From positions 1 to 40,166 of the forward strand of contig JAZOSN010000028.1 in NCBI GenBank assembly GCA_045657105.1: 40,166 nucleotides of DNA, read 5' to 3'. Below are positions 15,379 through 24,100 of this stretch, piece by piece (positions within the stretch are counted from its first letter, which is position 1; each line of letters opens with the position of its first letter). The translations under genes and the position numbers were made by a program. This DNA is from SIG672 sp045657105 (GTDB lineage Bacteria; Bacillota; Clostridia; Oscillospirales; CAG-272). The notes beneath the pieces were generated by a model. The model was not told the origin of the DNA, made no database searches, and was given only the letters and a program-made list of their open reading frames with translations.

Positions 15379-16971
15379 ATTTTTAACTCAGAAAAAAACC
15401 AAAACACCGTTACCGCGTGGCGTCAGTACGAAAACGGAAAAAGCCACAAGAGGCAAATAGGACTTTACTCGCGCGTTGATGAAAACGAACGCTTTTACCG
15501 AGGCGAGCAGTGGCGAGGTGCCGCAAGCGACGGTCTGCCGACGCCTGTGTTCAACATCATAAAGCGTATAACAAACTATCTCGTAAGTGCCGTGCTTTAT
15601 TACAAGCTTTCGGTACGTTACGTCAACAGAAGTCTTCCTTACAGTGACATATCCCCCAGAAAAAAGAAGATCTCAGAAATGCTCGATCTTTTAAACAGAA
15701 TGACCGCCTACACCTGGGACGTTGAAAACATCGACAGTATTCTTCGCGATGCGCTCACAGACGCGGCTCTTTCGGGCAACGGAATTTTCTACTGCTACTG
15801 GGACGAGAGCAGGCTCGGCGGCAACGGATACGTAGGCGACATAAATGTCGCAACGGTAGATTCGACGAACGTATTCGTAGCCGATGCAAATCTTGACGAC
15901 ATTCAGTCGCAGGATTATATTATCCTCTCGGGAAGAACGAGCGTATACAAGCTTCGTGCAGAGGCTATCCGGGCAGGAGTTGATCCCGAGCTTATTAAAA
16001 AAATAGTAGCGGACGACGATACCGAATCTCTTGCGGGCGACTTTTCCTCAAAGGAGATGGACGACGTCGATTCGGAAAAAGCGACCTATCTTATAAAGTT
16101 CACAAAGGACGAAAACGGATTCGTTTCCTGGGAAAAATCGGTCAAAAAAGTAGTTATATCCTCCTGCAAGACCAAAATGCGTCTTTACCCGATAGTTTCC
16201 TTTGCCTGGGACAAGGTAAAAAGCAGCTTCTTCGGATCTTCTCCGATAAGCGAGCTTATACAAAATCAGAAATACATCAACAAGGCTTACGCTATGATGA
16301 TGAAGCATATGATAGACACCGCATTCTCAAAGGTCATATACGACAAAAGACTTATTCCCGAATGGTCTAACGAGGTCGGTGAAGCAATCGGCGTTATGAG
16401 CGGCGGCGACGTTTCGGGCGTTGTCACCACGGTCGGTGTAGGCGAGATGAACGAGAATTTCCTTGAAATTATAAATTCAGTCATAGAAAACACAAAGCAC
16501 CTGACCGGCGCAAACGACGTAGTTCTCGGCGAAACCGAACCGACAAACACGAGCGCGATCCTTGCGCTCCGCGAAACCTCAGAGGTATCTCTTGACGGAA
16601 TACGCTCTAACTTTATAAAGGCGGTAAAGGAGCTCGCTCAGATAAGATTTGAGCTTCTGAAAGAATACTGGGCGCCAGAGCGACCTGTTATACTTGCCGA
16701 AAACTACGACGGAGCCTGCACTACGATAGACTTTTCTCTTTTCGAGGGTGAGCTTATCGACGCTATGATAGACACCGGAGCGAGCAGAAGATTTTCACAG
16801 AGTCTGCTCGTCAACACGCTCGACACGCTTCTTTCCTCCGGACAGATAAGCTTCAAGGAATATCTTGAAAGAATTCCCGACGGAATAGTAACGCGCAAGA
16901 GCGAGCTTTTGGAGCGAGCAAAAAAGACTGATTTCATTCTTGACGACGACTCCGACGGGCAGAAAAATTAA
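15379..16971 (+). CDS. Phage portal protein with apparent ATT start
   Basis: The protein would have 530 residues. Portal features include the N-terminal YSRVDENERFYRGEQWRG and PVFNIIKRITNYLVS segments, the central PIVSFAWDKV and a C-terminal TNTSAILALRE region. Portals form the dodecameric channel for DNA entry. The frame is open from a TGA at 15370, but no ATG, GTG or TTG precedes codon 57 (GTG 15547), which would remove conserved portal sequence. An ATT at 15379 has AGGTGA 6 nt upstream and is the likely start. A mutated start or base-call error is the alternative. Confidence 0.85.
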   Translation: MFNSEKNQNTVTAWRQYENGKSHKRQIGLYSRVDENERFYRGEQWRGAASDGLPTPVFNIIKRITNYLVSAVLYYKLSVRYVNRSLPYSDISPRKKKISEMLDLLNRMTAYTWDVENIDSILRDALTDAALSGNGIFYCYWDESRLGGNGYVGDINVATVDSTNVFVADANLDDIQSQDYIILSGRTSVYKLRAEAIRAGVDPELIKKIVADDDTESLAGDFSSKEMDDVDSEKATYLIKFTKDENGFVSWEKSVKKVVISSCKTKMRLYPIVSFAWDKVKSSFFGSSPISELIQNQKYINKAYAMMMKHMIDTAFSKVIYDKRLIPEWSNEVGEAIGVMSGGDVSGVVTTVGVGEMNENFLEIINSVIENTKHLTGANDVVLGETEPTNTSAILALRETSEVSLDGIRSNFIKAVKELAQIRFELLKEYWAPERPVILAENYDGACTTIDFSLFEGELIDAMIDTGASRRFSQSLLVNTLDTLLSSGQISFKEYLERIPDGIVTRKSELLERAKKTDFILDDDSDGQKN

Positions 16972-16988
16972 AGAAAGGATACTCTGAT

Positions 16989-17387
16989 ATGAACGATAAC
17001 GAAAAAACTGTTCAGGAATACATTGACGAGATAGCGCGTCTTTCAAATCTTCTTGCCGAAAGAGATCGCATAGATGCGGAAAACTCGATGTTCAGCGAGC
17101 TTTTTCCCGACGTTGACAGGGATAGCATACCCGACTCGGTAACGATCGAGGCAAAGGAAAGAAACATTCCGCTCATCGCCGCATACGCGATATACGACCG
17201 CAGAAGGCAGATCGCCGCCGCATCGGCAGTTCTTCACAACAAAAATAACGAAGGACGTTCGAGCGGTCCTATCGGAAGTGCGGACAATTTCGGTGAATCG
17301 CTTTCTATCGAGCAGATAAGAGCGATGTCACCAAGCGAGGTCCGCAAGCATTACAAGCAGATAATGAAAACTCTTTCAAACAAGTAA
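16989..17387 (+). CDS. Scaffold-like head protein
   Basis: The protein has 132 residues and is rich in helix and charge, with an N-terminal coiled-coil-like segment (VQEYIDEIARLSNLLAERD). The middle is alanine-rich and the C-terminus basic (MSPSEVRKHYKQIMKTL), the arrangement of phage scaffolding proteins, whose C-terminal basic helix binds the coat. Position between portal and capsid fits. AAAGGA is 9 nt from the ATG. The call is from architecture and order; no motif is unique. Confidence 0.6.
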   Translation: MNDNEKTVQEYIDEIARLSNLLAERDRIDAENSMFSELFPDVDRDSIPDSVTIEAKERNIPLIAAYAIYDRRRQIAAASAVLHNKNNEGRSSGPIGSADNFGESLSIEQIRAMSPSEVRKHYKQIMKTLSNK

Positions 17388-17427
17388 AGAGAAACAAAAA
17401 TAACATTACAAGAAAGGAATTTTTCAA

Positions 17428-18255
17428 ATGGCAATAAATAGCTTTATTTCTACGGTTTGGAGTGAAACCCTTTATAATTCACTCGAAAAGGAATACATCG
17501 CAGTTCGTAACTGCAACAGAGAGTTCGAGGGAGAGCTCAAGGGCAACAGTGCGGTAAGAGTATGTGCCGTAGCTCCCGTAAGCATATTCCCGTACAACAA
17601 GAATATTGATATGAATTCTCCCGAGATACTCAGTGACGAAGACGTACGTATCTTCTGTACCAACGCGCGTGCCTTCAACTTCCAGATCGACGACATCGAT
17701 CTCGCTCAAAGCAGACCGAGCATTATGCAGTCCGCAATGCGTCAGGCGGCAAGTGCGCTTGCTAACGATGCCGACAAATACGTTTACGGTATGTTCGAGG
17801 AGATCAACGAAAAAAACGTCGTAACCAACGACGCAGTTTCTCCCGACAACATCATCGACACGCTCATTAAGGTAAGAGAAAAAATGATCATGAACAACAT
17901 AAACAGCAACACAAAGACCGTTCTTGAGGTTTCGCCTGCGATCGCTTCGATCATTCTCAAAGCGAACATCACTTATCTTACCAACAACGAAAGCGCGCTC
18001 TTCAACGGATACGTCGGCTCTTTCATTGGATTCGACATCTACGTTTCCAACAACGTAGCTATCGAGGACGACTTTTCCAAGTGCTATGCACGTACCACCC
18101 GCGCAATATCCTTCGCAGAGTCGATCAATTCGGTCGAGGCTTACCGCCCCGAAAACCGTTTTGCAGACGCTGTAAAGGGACTTTACTACTACGGCGCTCA
18201 GATCATCTATCCCAACGAGCTTTTCTGTCTGAACGTTAAACCGGCAACTGTATGA
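17428..18255 (+). CDS. HK97-type major capsid protein (probable)
   Basis: The protein has 275 residues. The N-terminal half has a strand-rich insertion and the FNFQIDDIDLAQSRP segment common in coat proteins of this group. A helical spine region (about 95-160) and a C-terminal P-domain-like part (FIGFDIYVSNNVA, KGLYYYGAQIIYPNELF) follow. There is no N-terminal delta domain or protease gene nearby, so maturation cleavage is not expected. AAGAAAGGA lies upstream of the ATG. The next gene starts in an ATGA overlap. This would be the shell subunit of whatever particle the cassette makes. Confidence 0.8.
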   Translation: MAINSFISTVWSETLYNSLEKEYIAVRNCNREFEGELKGNSAVRVCAVAPVSIFPYNKNIDMNSPEILSDEDVRIFCTNARAFNFQIDDIDLAQSRPSIMQSAMRQAASALANDADKYVYGMFEEINEKNVVTNDAVSPDNIIDTLIKVREKMIMNNINSNTKTVLEVSPAIASIILKANITYLTNNESALFNGYVGSFIGFDIYVSNNVAIEDDFSKCYARTTRAISFAESINSVEAYRPENRFADAVKGLYYYGAQIIYPNELFCLNVKPATV

Positions 18256-18617
18256 CGATAAGCCAGGTCATAATGTGCTCCCTTGCAGTTCTCGGAAAAT
18301 CTGACACCGACAGCGATTACTCCGCGTGTAAAACAAACGCTCATGAAATAATTCGACTTTGGGCGGTGTCCACCAGAAAACTATATCTTGCTTACGCCGA
18401 GAAAAACGGCATCACTCCCAAAGAATTCGGCGAGTACGAGCTCAACGATGAGTTCGTTTACGGTGAAGATTTCGCGCCTCTCGCCTCGTTCTATATAGCA
18501 AGTATACTCTCGCCCAAGACCGAGCGTTTCAGGCAGATATACGACGAAATTGCAAGCGAGCTCCGTATTACTTACGGCTCGGATTTATCCCCGTGTGTCA
18601 ACAAATATTCCGTTTAA
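18252..18617 (+). CDS. Connector/adaptor-like last protein of the cassette
   Basis: The protein has 121 residues and is helical, with a LNDEFVYGEDFAPLASFYIASIL segment. Its 4-bp ATGA overlap with the capsid gene implies coupled translation. In phage order this place belongs to head-completion (gp6-like) adaptors, and size and helix content fit. I do not see a decisive motif. No tail gene follows; the operon ends 7 bp later in a strong terminator. Confidence 0.55.
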   Translation: MTISQVIMCSLAVLGKSDTDSDYSACKTNAHEIIRLWAVSTRKLYLAYAEKNGITPKEFGEYELNDEFVYGEDFAPLASFYIASILSPKTERFRQIYDEIASELRITYGSDLSPCVNKYSV

Positions 18618-18623
18618 CAAAAT

Positions 18624-18660
18624 ATGCACCTCCGAAAGCCTTCGGAGGTGCATTTCATTT
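18624..18660. terminator. Terminator closing the capsid cassette (shared)
   Basis: A perfect 13-bp stem (18624-18636 with 18641-18653) with a 4-nt loop AGCC separates the cassette from the convergent MFS gene. T-rich flanks are present on both sides. Confidence 0.9.
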
Positions 18661-19946
18661 TACTTTTTCCTTGATCTCAAAACCACCGGTATTACTATCG
18701 GTACGAGAACTACGAGTGCCGCAAACGCGGTTATGAATATATTTTCGTTCGGCAGAAACGAGGTCGTGCCGTCACTGTTCATTATCTTTTCCGCGTCGCG
18801 AAGCACGTATGCTCCGATGGCGGGTCCGACAACTCCCGGAATAAGCACCTGAGAGAAGATACGAAGCCCTTGGAACATTCCTGCCTTTCCTTCGGGAGTA
18901 TAATCGCGTATTGCCGCTCCGAAAACCGCCATTGCCGCAAGGTAACCGCTCATCATAAGAAGCGATCCGACAAAGACCGGAAGAGTCGTTCTCGTAAAAT
19001 ACAGGATTAAATAGCCACACGCGAGAAAAACGAGCGAAACGGTCAGTGAGAAGTTAAAGCCCTTCTTATCGTACACCCTTCCCCAAAGTGCGGTAAACAC
19101 CGAAGCTACTATGATAGCAGGCGCCATAATGAGAACGTAATCTGCCATTGCGAGCGACTTTTCATAGTAAATTATAAGGTACGGCATAAATATCTGTATC
19201 GAGATATTGAAGACCGCAAACGATGCGAGAAGTATGTAAAGCGTCGTATTGTTTTTAACCGTCGACGGTCTGAAACCGTAGAAAATATTATAAAAATATC
19301 CGGTTTTAGTAGGGGTAATATCGGGATCCTTAATAAGAAATATACCGAGAACACCGACTATTATAACGACCGCTCCTATTATCGAGAAAATAAGCGTCCA
19401 ACTCGATGCCTTCGTGAGATCGAAGAACATAAATCCGCCGAATACGACGAGGATAGCAACGAGCGGCATCATAGCGTTTATTCCCTCCGCACCGCCTCTG
19501 CTCGAAGAGTCGGTCGAATCGGTGAGCCACGCGTTGAACGCGGCGTCGTTTGCGCTCGATCCAAAAAAGGTCATAACACAGTCGAGAATTATCGTAAGCG
19601 TTACTCCGAGGCTTGCCGCCGAGAGAGTCATCGGGAAAAGCGTTCCGAGAATATCGCTGCGAAGAAGCACAAAACTGAAAATAGATATTCCCCAGAGGAT
19701 ATATCCGCCGCAGATAAAGAGCTTTCTCTTTCCTATCTTATCCGAAAGAGCTCCTATAAACACTGTCGTAAGCGTAGCGGAAATCGCAGACGCCGCAACC
19801 ATCAGAGAAATATCAGAGGCGCTCGCATTAAACATATTATAGATGAATACGTTGAAATACATATTTTCAACTACCCATGCGACCTGCCCGACAAGACTGA
19901 ACAGAGTGAGCGCGCACCAGAAGCGCTTTGAGAGCTTTGTTTTCAT
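18660..19946 (-). CDS. MFS transporter
   Basis: The protein has 428 residues with 12 predicted membrane spans. The loop 2-3 motif GALSDKIGKRK is the MFS motif A, and a related GRVYDKKG occurs between spans 8 and 9. It ends in a basic cytoplasmic tail. Substrate unknown. GGGGGT lies upstream of the ATG, and only 13 bp separate it from the DUF362 gene, so it is the last gene of a three-gene operon with an ECF S-component. Confidence 0.88.
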   Translation of the reverse strand: MKTKLSKRFWCALTLFSLVGQVAWVVENMYFNVFIYNMFNASASDISLMVAASAISATLTTVFIGALSDKIGKRKLFICGGYILWGISIFSFVLLRSDILGTLFPMTLSAASLGVTLTIILDCVMTFFGSSANDAAFNAWLTDSTDSSSRGGAEGINAMMPLVAILVVFGGFMFFDLTKASSWTLIFSIIGAVVIIVGVLGIFLIKDPDITPTKTGYFYNIFYGFRPSTVKNNTTLYILLASFAVFNISIQIFMPYLIIYYEKSLAMADYVLIMAPAIIVASVFTALWGRVYDKKGFNFSLTVSLVFLACGYLILYFTRTTLPVFVGSLLMMSGYLAAMAVFGAAIRDYTPEGKAGMFQGLRIFSQVLIPGVVGPAIGAYVLRDAEKIMNSDGTTSFLPNENIFITAFAALVVLVPIVIPVVLRSRKK

Positions 19947-19959
19947 ATATTTACCCCCT

Positions 19960-20829
19960 TCAAGCTATTTCGACAAGCTCGTACTCACGCGAGCCGTATC
20001 CGATTTCCGACGCTACCTCGACGGTATGGATTCCGTTCTGAGATTCTATTCTCTCGACCAGATGATCTCTGCCCGGATCGTTTGAAGTGTAAACGAGATC
20101 AAGACACGCCTGATCGATAGCGACGGGATCGTTTGAAACGAGAATTCCTATATCCTTCATACAGGGATCCTCGGCAACTGCACAACAGTCGCAGTCAACA
20201 GACATATTTTTCATTACGTTGACGTAAACGATATTTCCATTAAAATATTCTATCACAGAGCCCGCCGCCTCCGCCATAGCTTCAAGGAAGCTATCGTGAT
20301 CGGAATCCCAGAACATATCCGGATCGCCCGCGCCGTGAATATACTGCTTGCCAAACGAAGATGCAACACCTATCGAAAGCTGCTTTATGGCTCCGCCGTA
20401 TCCGCCCATCGGATGTCCCTTGAAATGCGAAAGCACGAGCATAGAATCGTAATTTTCTATATCCTTACCGACGTAATTTTTCTTTATTATCTTTCCGTTT
20501 GGAATATCGAGCACCTTATCAGGTCCCTCGGCATCGAGAAGATCGACCGTGAAATATTTACTCCAACCGTGATCGGAGAGAAGCCTTCTGTGTCTTTCGG
20601 TCGTGTTTCTTGCGCCCTCGTATGCGGTATTACACTCGACGACCGTTCCTCCGACGTAACTAATTATTTCCTTCCAGAATTCAGGGCGGATAAAGTTCTG
20701 ATTTCCCTTTTCTCCCGAATGAAGCTTGATCGCAACCCTTCCCGAAAGCTCCTTACCGAGCAGCTTATACATTTCGAGAACCTTTTCGGGAGTTATCTCT
20801 CTTGAAAAATACACGGTACTTTTTTTCAT
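19960..20829 (-). CDS. DUF362-family protein
   Basis: The protein has 289 residues. Family segments include KLHSGEKGNQNFIRPEFWKE, SHFKGHPMGGYGGAIKQL and a late DPVAIDQACLDLV. A CDCCAVAEDPCMKD cluster could bind a metal. The 4Fe-4S ferredoxin domain that follows DUF362 in many relatives is absent. Function is unknown; some DUF362 proteins accompany redox enzymes. AAGGAG is 8 nt from the ATG and the start overlaps the ECF gene's stop by 4 bp. Confidence 0.85.
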   Translation of the reverse strand: MKKSTVYFSREITPEKVLEMYKLLGKELSGRVAIKLHSGEKGNQNFIRPEFWKEIISYVGGTVVECNTAYEGARNTTERHRRLLSDHGWSKYFTVDLLDAEGPDKVLDIPNGKIIKKNYVGKDIENYDSMLVLSHFKGHPMGGYGGAIKQLSIGVASSFGKQYIHGAGDPDMFWDSDHDSFLEAMAEAAGSVIEYFNGNIVYVNVMKNMSVDCDCCAVAEDPCMKDIGILVSNDPVAIDQACLDLVYTSNDPGRDHLVERIESQNGIHTVEVASEIGYGSREYELVEIA

Positions 20830-21410
20830 ATCTTTTTCTCCTTATCTTCTGTATATTGAAGCAACCGAGCCTTGCCGAGTACAAGTATTATCGGCGGAAT
20901 TATCACAAATTGAAGAATAATTCCGGGAACGGCGTTAGCAAACGCACCTGCAAAAAACGCCGAAAACGTAAAAAGCTCACCTTTTATTCCGAGCAGTGCG
21001 AGCATCGACGCTCCCCATACCGCCCTGCCTGCGATCATCGCGATTATCATACATACGTAGAGCGTCGTGACGCGTTTATGCTTTGATCTTTCAAACAAAA
21101 ATCCGATGACGAAGCCGTAAGTCGCACATTCGAGAGCCATAGCTACCGCGCTCGGGAAAAGCATCGGCATTCCGAAGGTAAGTGAGCGAACTATCGGAAG
21201 CGCCGCTCCGAGTGCAAGTCCGTGCCTATGGGAGCAGACAAGTCCGCAGAGCATCACGGGAAGGTGCATCGGCAGGAGCATATTGCCTATTTCCTTTATC
21301 TGTCCGGTAAAAAACGGAAGAATGAGTCCAAGTGCGAGAAACATCGCCGTCAGAACGAGATTATTTAGCGATCTGTTTTTAGAGCTCAAAGCCACACTTC
21401 CCTTCATCAT
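20826..21410 (-). CDS. ECF transporter S-component
   Basis: The protein has 194 residues with six membrane spans. It has the NMLLPMHLPVMLCGLVC and LGAALPIVRS segments seen in vitamin-type S-components (ECF_trnsprt family). S-components bind a vitamin or small metabolite and dock on shared EcfAAT energising units, none of which are here. The substrate cannot be told. The strong promoter at 21423-21450 predicts a leader of only about 6 nt, without Shine-Dalgarno, before the ATGATG start. It heads the operon ECF-S – DUF362 – MFS. Confidence 0.8.
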   Translation of the reverse strand: MMKGSVALSSKNRSLNNLVLTAMFLALGLILPFFTGQIKEIGNMLLPMHLPVMLCGLVCSHRHGLALGAALPIVRSLTFGMPMLFPSAVAMALECATYGFVIGFLFERSKHKRVTTLYVCMIIAMIAGRAVWGASMLALLGIKGELFTFSAFFAGAFANAVPGIILQFVIIPPIILVLGKARLLQYTEDKEKKI

Positions 21411-21422
21411 TACTTTAATATG

Positions 21423-21450
21423 ATTTTACCATATTACTAAAAAAAGTCAA
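21423..21450 (-). promoter_or_regulatory. Promoter of the ECF-S operon
   Basis: TTGACT (21445-21450) and TAAAAT (21423-21428) are 16 bp apart with an extended TGG before the -10. Confidence 0.75.
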
Positions 21451-21460
21451 GTGTTTTTTA

Positions 21461-21495
21461 CCAAAAGCAAGGACGCGGAGAAGATCTCCGCGTCC
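21461..21495 (-). terminator. Terminator after the YtvI-like gene
   Basis: GGACGCGGAGA/TCTCCGCGTCC (21471-21481 with 21485-21495) forms an 11-bp stem, then TTGCTTTTGG on the minus strand. It directly precedes the ECF-S promoter. Confidence 0.85.
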
Positions 21496-21501
21496 ACTTT
21501 T

Positions 21502-22596
21502 CTAAGTCCGCATATGCTTTTGAGGTGTACTATCCTCTCTTTTTGTAAAAAAGAGCTCGTAAAGATTTTTCACCACCACGACCGCGATCGGTCCGATTAT
21601 AAATCCGAGAAGTCCGAAGATCTTATAACCGACGAACACAGAAACGAGGGTGAGAAGCGGGTGGACTCCGAGCTGTGTTCCGACGATATGCGGTTCGAGG
21701 ATCTGACGTCCGACCATAACGATAATACAGACGATAAGCAGAACCACCGCCTTTTTAGTCTGCCCGAGAGCGAATAGGACTATAACCCATGGAATAAGGA
21801 CTGTTCCGACTCCTATGACCGGCAGAATATCGAGAAGCGCGATTACCGCAGCAAGCAGAGTCGCGTACTTTTCTCCGACTATTATAAAGGCTATCATAAG
21901 CGCGGTGAAGGTGAGGAGAAAGAGTATAACGTACGCCTTTATATATTTGAGAGCAGACGTGAGCACCTTTTCCTGCACCGCCTTCCAGCTCTGTGCTATC
22001 CTTTTGGGAATATGCGAAACGAGCGATCTGTTTATCGTATCGAACTCGGCGCAGAGATAGAACGCCGCCATAAGAAAGATGATCAGAGAGAAAAAGAAAT
22101 ACGGGAGTGCGGCAAGAAAATTGCCGACGGCATCGGTCATTTTTACAGTAAGCTCTGAGAGCGACGAGCGTATGGTATCAACGAGCATATCGTAGATATA
22201 GGTGCTCTCTGACGAGTCAGAGGTCCGAAAGCGTGCGGTAAAATTCTTTATAAGATCGGCAACCCTTGCGGCAATATCCTCATAGTTTTCTCCGATATAG
22301 ATATTAAGGGCGCGCATCTCATTATACACCCTTCTGAAAAGCAGAAAGATTACTCCGCTCGCAAGTGTGAACATCAGAAAAAACACAAATATTCCCGCGC
22401 TCTTTTTCGACCAATCGGTCTTTTCAACGGTACGCTTCACTATCGGTTGAAGAAGCAGTGCTATTACCCACGCGGACACAAACGGCAAAAGGAGCTTCAC
22501 GATAACACCGCCTGCTATCACCCCAAGCGTCAGAATTATTATAAAATATCCGAAAAGAACAAAATCTCTTTTATATCCCGCCTCGGGAAGCTTCAC
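21502..22596 (-). CDS. AI-2E/YtvI-family permease
   Basis: The protein has 364 residues with about seven to eight membrane spans. A soluble segment (about 95-150) sits after the third span, and the C-terminal region LLDILPVIGVGTVLIPW...GRQILEPHIVG...LLGFIIGPI is characteristic of the AI-2E (UPF0118) family. The match is closest to sporulation protein YtvI by memory. Translation starts at a GTG with GGAG 9 nt upstream. Transport substrate is not established for the YtvI branch. It is a single-gene unit, divergent from the flavoprotein operon. Confidence 0.85.
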   Translation of the reverse strand: MKLPEAGYKRDFVLFGYFIIILTLGVIAGGVIVKLLLPFVSAWVIALLLQPIVKRTVEKTDWSKKSAGIFVFFLMFTLASGVIFLLFRRVYNEMRALNIYIGENYEDIAARVADLIKNFTARFRTSDSSESTYIYDMLVDTIRSSLSELTVKMTDAVGNFLAALPYFFFSLIIFLMAAFYLCAEFDTINRSLVSHIPKRIAQSWKAVQEKVLTSALKYIKAYVILFLLTFTALMIAFIIVGEKYATLLAAVIALLDILPVIGVGTVLIPWVIVLFALGQTKKAVVLLIVCIIVMVGRQILEPHIVGTQLGVHPLLTLVSVFVGYKIFGLLGFIIGPIAVVVVKNLYELFFTKREDSTPQKHMRT

Positions 22597-22753
22597 GGCA
22601 GAGTTCTCCTTTATTTACAAAAGTCTTTCGTTTATTATATGCAAAATTTTACGGTGATATTCGGCTGATATGCAAAGCGCACAGAAGAGAGATGTGAAAT
22701 TTGTACACATACACCGTATAGGATTTAACTTTTACATTTTCTCATCAAACAAC

Positions 22754-22782
22754 TTGACAATTTATAAAAAATAAAATATAAT
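22754..22782 (+). promoter_or_regulatory. Consensus promoter of the HI0933–cmk–plsC–ispH/rpsA operon
   Basis: TTGACA (22754-22759) and TATAAT (22777-22782) are exactly 17 bp apart. The start near 22789 leaves AAGGAGG inside a short leader. Confidence 0.9.
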
Positions 22783-22821
22783 AGACATATCTGTATTTTG
22801 CGCGCGAAGGAGGCGGTAGGT

Positions 22822-24078
22822 TTGTTGAAAATTGCTGTTATCGGCGGCGGTGCCGCAGGTATGATGGCTGCTATATTCGCCGCACAGAGCGGTGCCTCGG
22901 TCACGCTTTTCGAAAAAATGAAATTTACCGGCACGAAGCTCCGCATCACGGGCAAGGGCAGATGCAATCTGACAAACAACTGCGCGGTGAACGAGGTAAT
23001 TGAGAACATTCCGACCAATCCGCGCTTTATGTACGCCTGCCTTTCCGCTTTCACGCCGCAAGACGTTATGGATTTCTTCGAGGAGGCAGGAGTTGCTCTC
23101 AAAACCGAGAGAGGAAACCGCGTTTTTCCTGTATCGGACAAGGCGTCCGACGTAGTGGATGCTCTGAGGCGCAAAATGCGCGAGAGCGGTGTTAAGGTCG
23201 TTTTCGACAAGGTCACCGACATACTCGTAAAGCAAGGCGAGTGCGCTCTTACCGTCGCAGGAGTGAAAACGCTATCGCAGAATGCCGCGCTTCCCTTTGA
23301 CAGAGTTATACTTGCAACCGGCGGAAGATCCTATCCTCGCACGGGATCTGACGGTGACGGTCACAAATTTGCCGAAAAGCTCGGTATAAACGTGACACCG
23401 ATCAGACCGTCGCTCGTTCCGCTTGAAATCTGCGAAAGACACTGCCGAGATATGCAGGGACTTGCGCTTAAAAACGTTTCCGTGCGCGCTATCGAGGCGT
23501 CAAGCGGCAAGGTGATATACGAGGATTTCGGCGAAATGCTCTTCACTCATTTCGGAGTGAGCGGTCCGATAATACTCTCGATGTCGGCACATCTTCGCGA
23601 CATAACGCCCGAAAAATACAAAGTTCTTATAGACTTAAAGCCCGCGCTTGACGAAAAGACGCTCGACAAGCGTCTTATATCCGACTTCGAAAAGGGCAAA
23701 AACAAGAACTTTATAAATGCGCTAAGCGATCTTCTTCCCTCGAAGATGATACCCGTATTCGTAAAGCTTTCGGGAATTTCACCCGAGCGAAAGGTGAACT
23801 CGATAACGAAGGTTGAGCGTTTAAAGCTTCTTTCACTGCTCAAAAGCTTCGCTCTGACGGTAAAGGCTCCGCGCTCTATCGATGAGGCTATTATTACCTC
23901 GGGAGGCGTAGATACACGCGAGATAAATCCGAAAACAATGGAGTCAAAGCTTATCCCGGGGCTGTTCTTTGCAGGCGAGATCATCGACGTTGACGCCTAC
24001 ACAGGCGGATTTAATCTTCAAATTGCTTGGTCAAGCGGACGTCTTGCCGGAATTTCCGCATCAAAAAAATCAGAATAA
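22822..24078 (+). CDS. HI0933/YhiN-family flavoprotein
   Basis: The protein has 418 residues. The N-terminal dinucleotide motif is GGGAAGMMAA. It is followed by FEKMKFTGTKLRITGKGRCNLTN, the ILATGGRSYPRTGSDGDG segment and the C-terminal GLFFAGEIIDVDAYTGGFNLQ, all typical of the HI0933 (BaiN-like) FAD family. The reaction is unknown for this branch. AAGGAGG at 22807-22813 points to a TTG start at 22822, or a TTG at 22825. A TTG at 22798 lies before the ribosome binding site and is excluded. It heads the operon with cmk. Confidence 0.88.
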   Translation: MLKIAVIGGGAAGMMAAIFAAQSGASVTLFEKMKFTGTKLRITGKGRCNLTNNCAVNEVIENIPTNPRFMYACLSAFTPQDVMDFFEEAGVALKTERGNRVFPVSDKASDVVDALRRKMRESGVKVVFDKVTDILVKQGECALTVAGVKTLSQNAALPFDRVILATGGRSYPRTGSDGDGHKFAEKLGINVTPIRPSLVPLEICERHCRDMQGLALKNVSVRAIEASSGKVIYEDFGEMLFTHFGVSGPIILSMSAHLRDITPEKYKVLIDLKPALDEKTLDKRLISDFEKGKNKNFINALSDLLPSKMIPVFVKLSGISPERKVNSITKVERLKLLSLLKSFALTVKAPRSIDEAIITSGGVDTREINPKTMESKLIPGLFFAGEIIDVDAYTGGFNLQIAWSSGRLAGISASKKSE

Positions 24079-24100
24079 ATTATCCGAAAGGACTGAAATA

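Noticed and set aside
13367..18617. Complete prophage
   Set aside because: Integrase, repressor, replication, tail and lysis genes are missing, and housekeeping genes flank both sides directly.
22798..22821. Earlier TTG start for the HI0933-type gene
   Set aside because: It would put the AAGGAGG ribosome binding site inside the coding sequence; the family's N-terminus begins at the KIAVIGGG segment.
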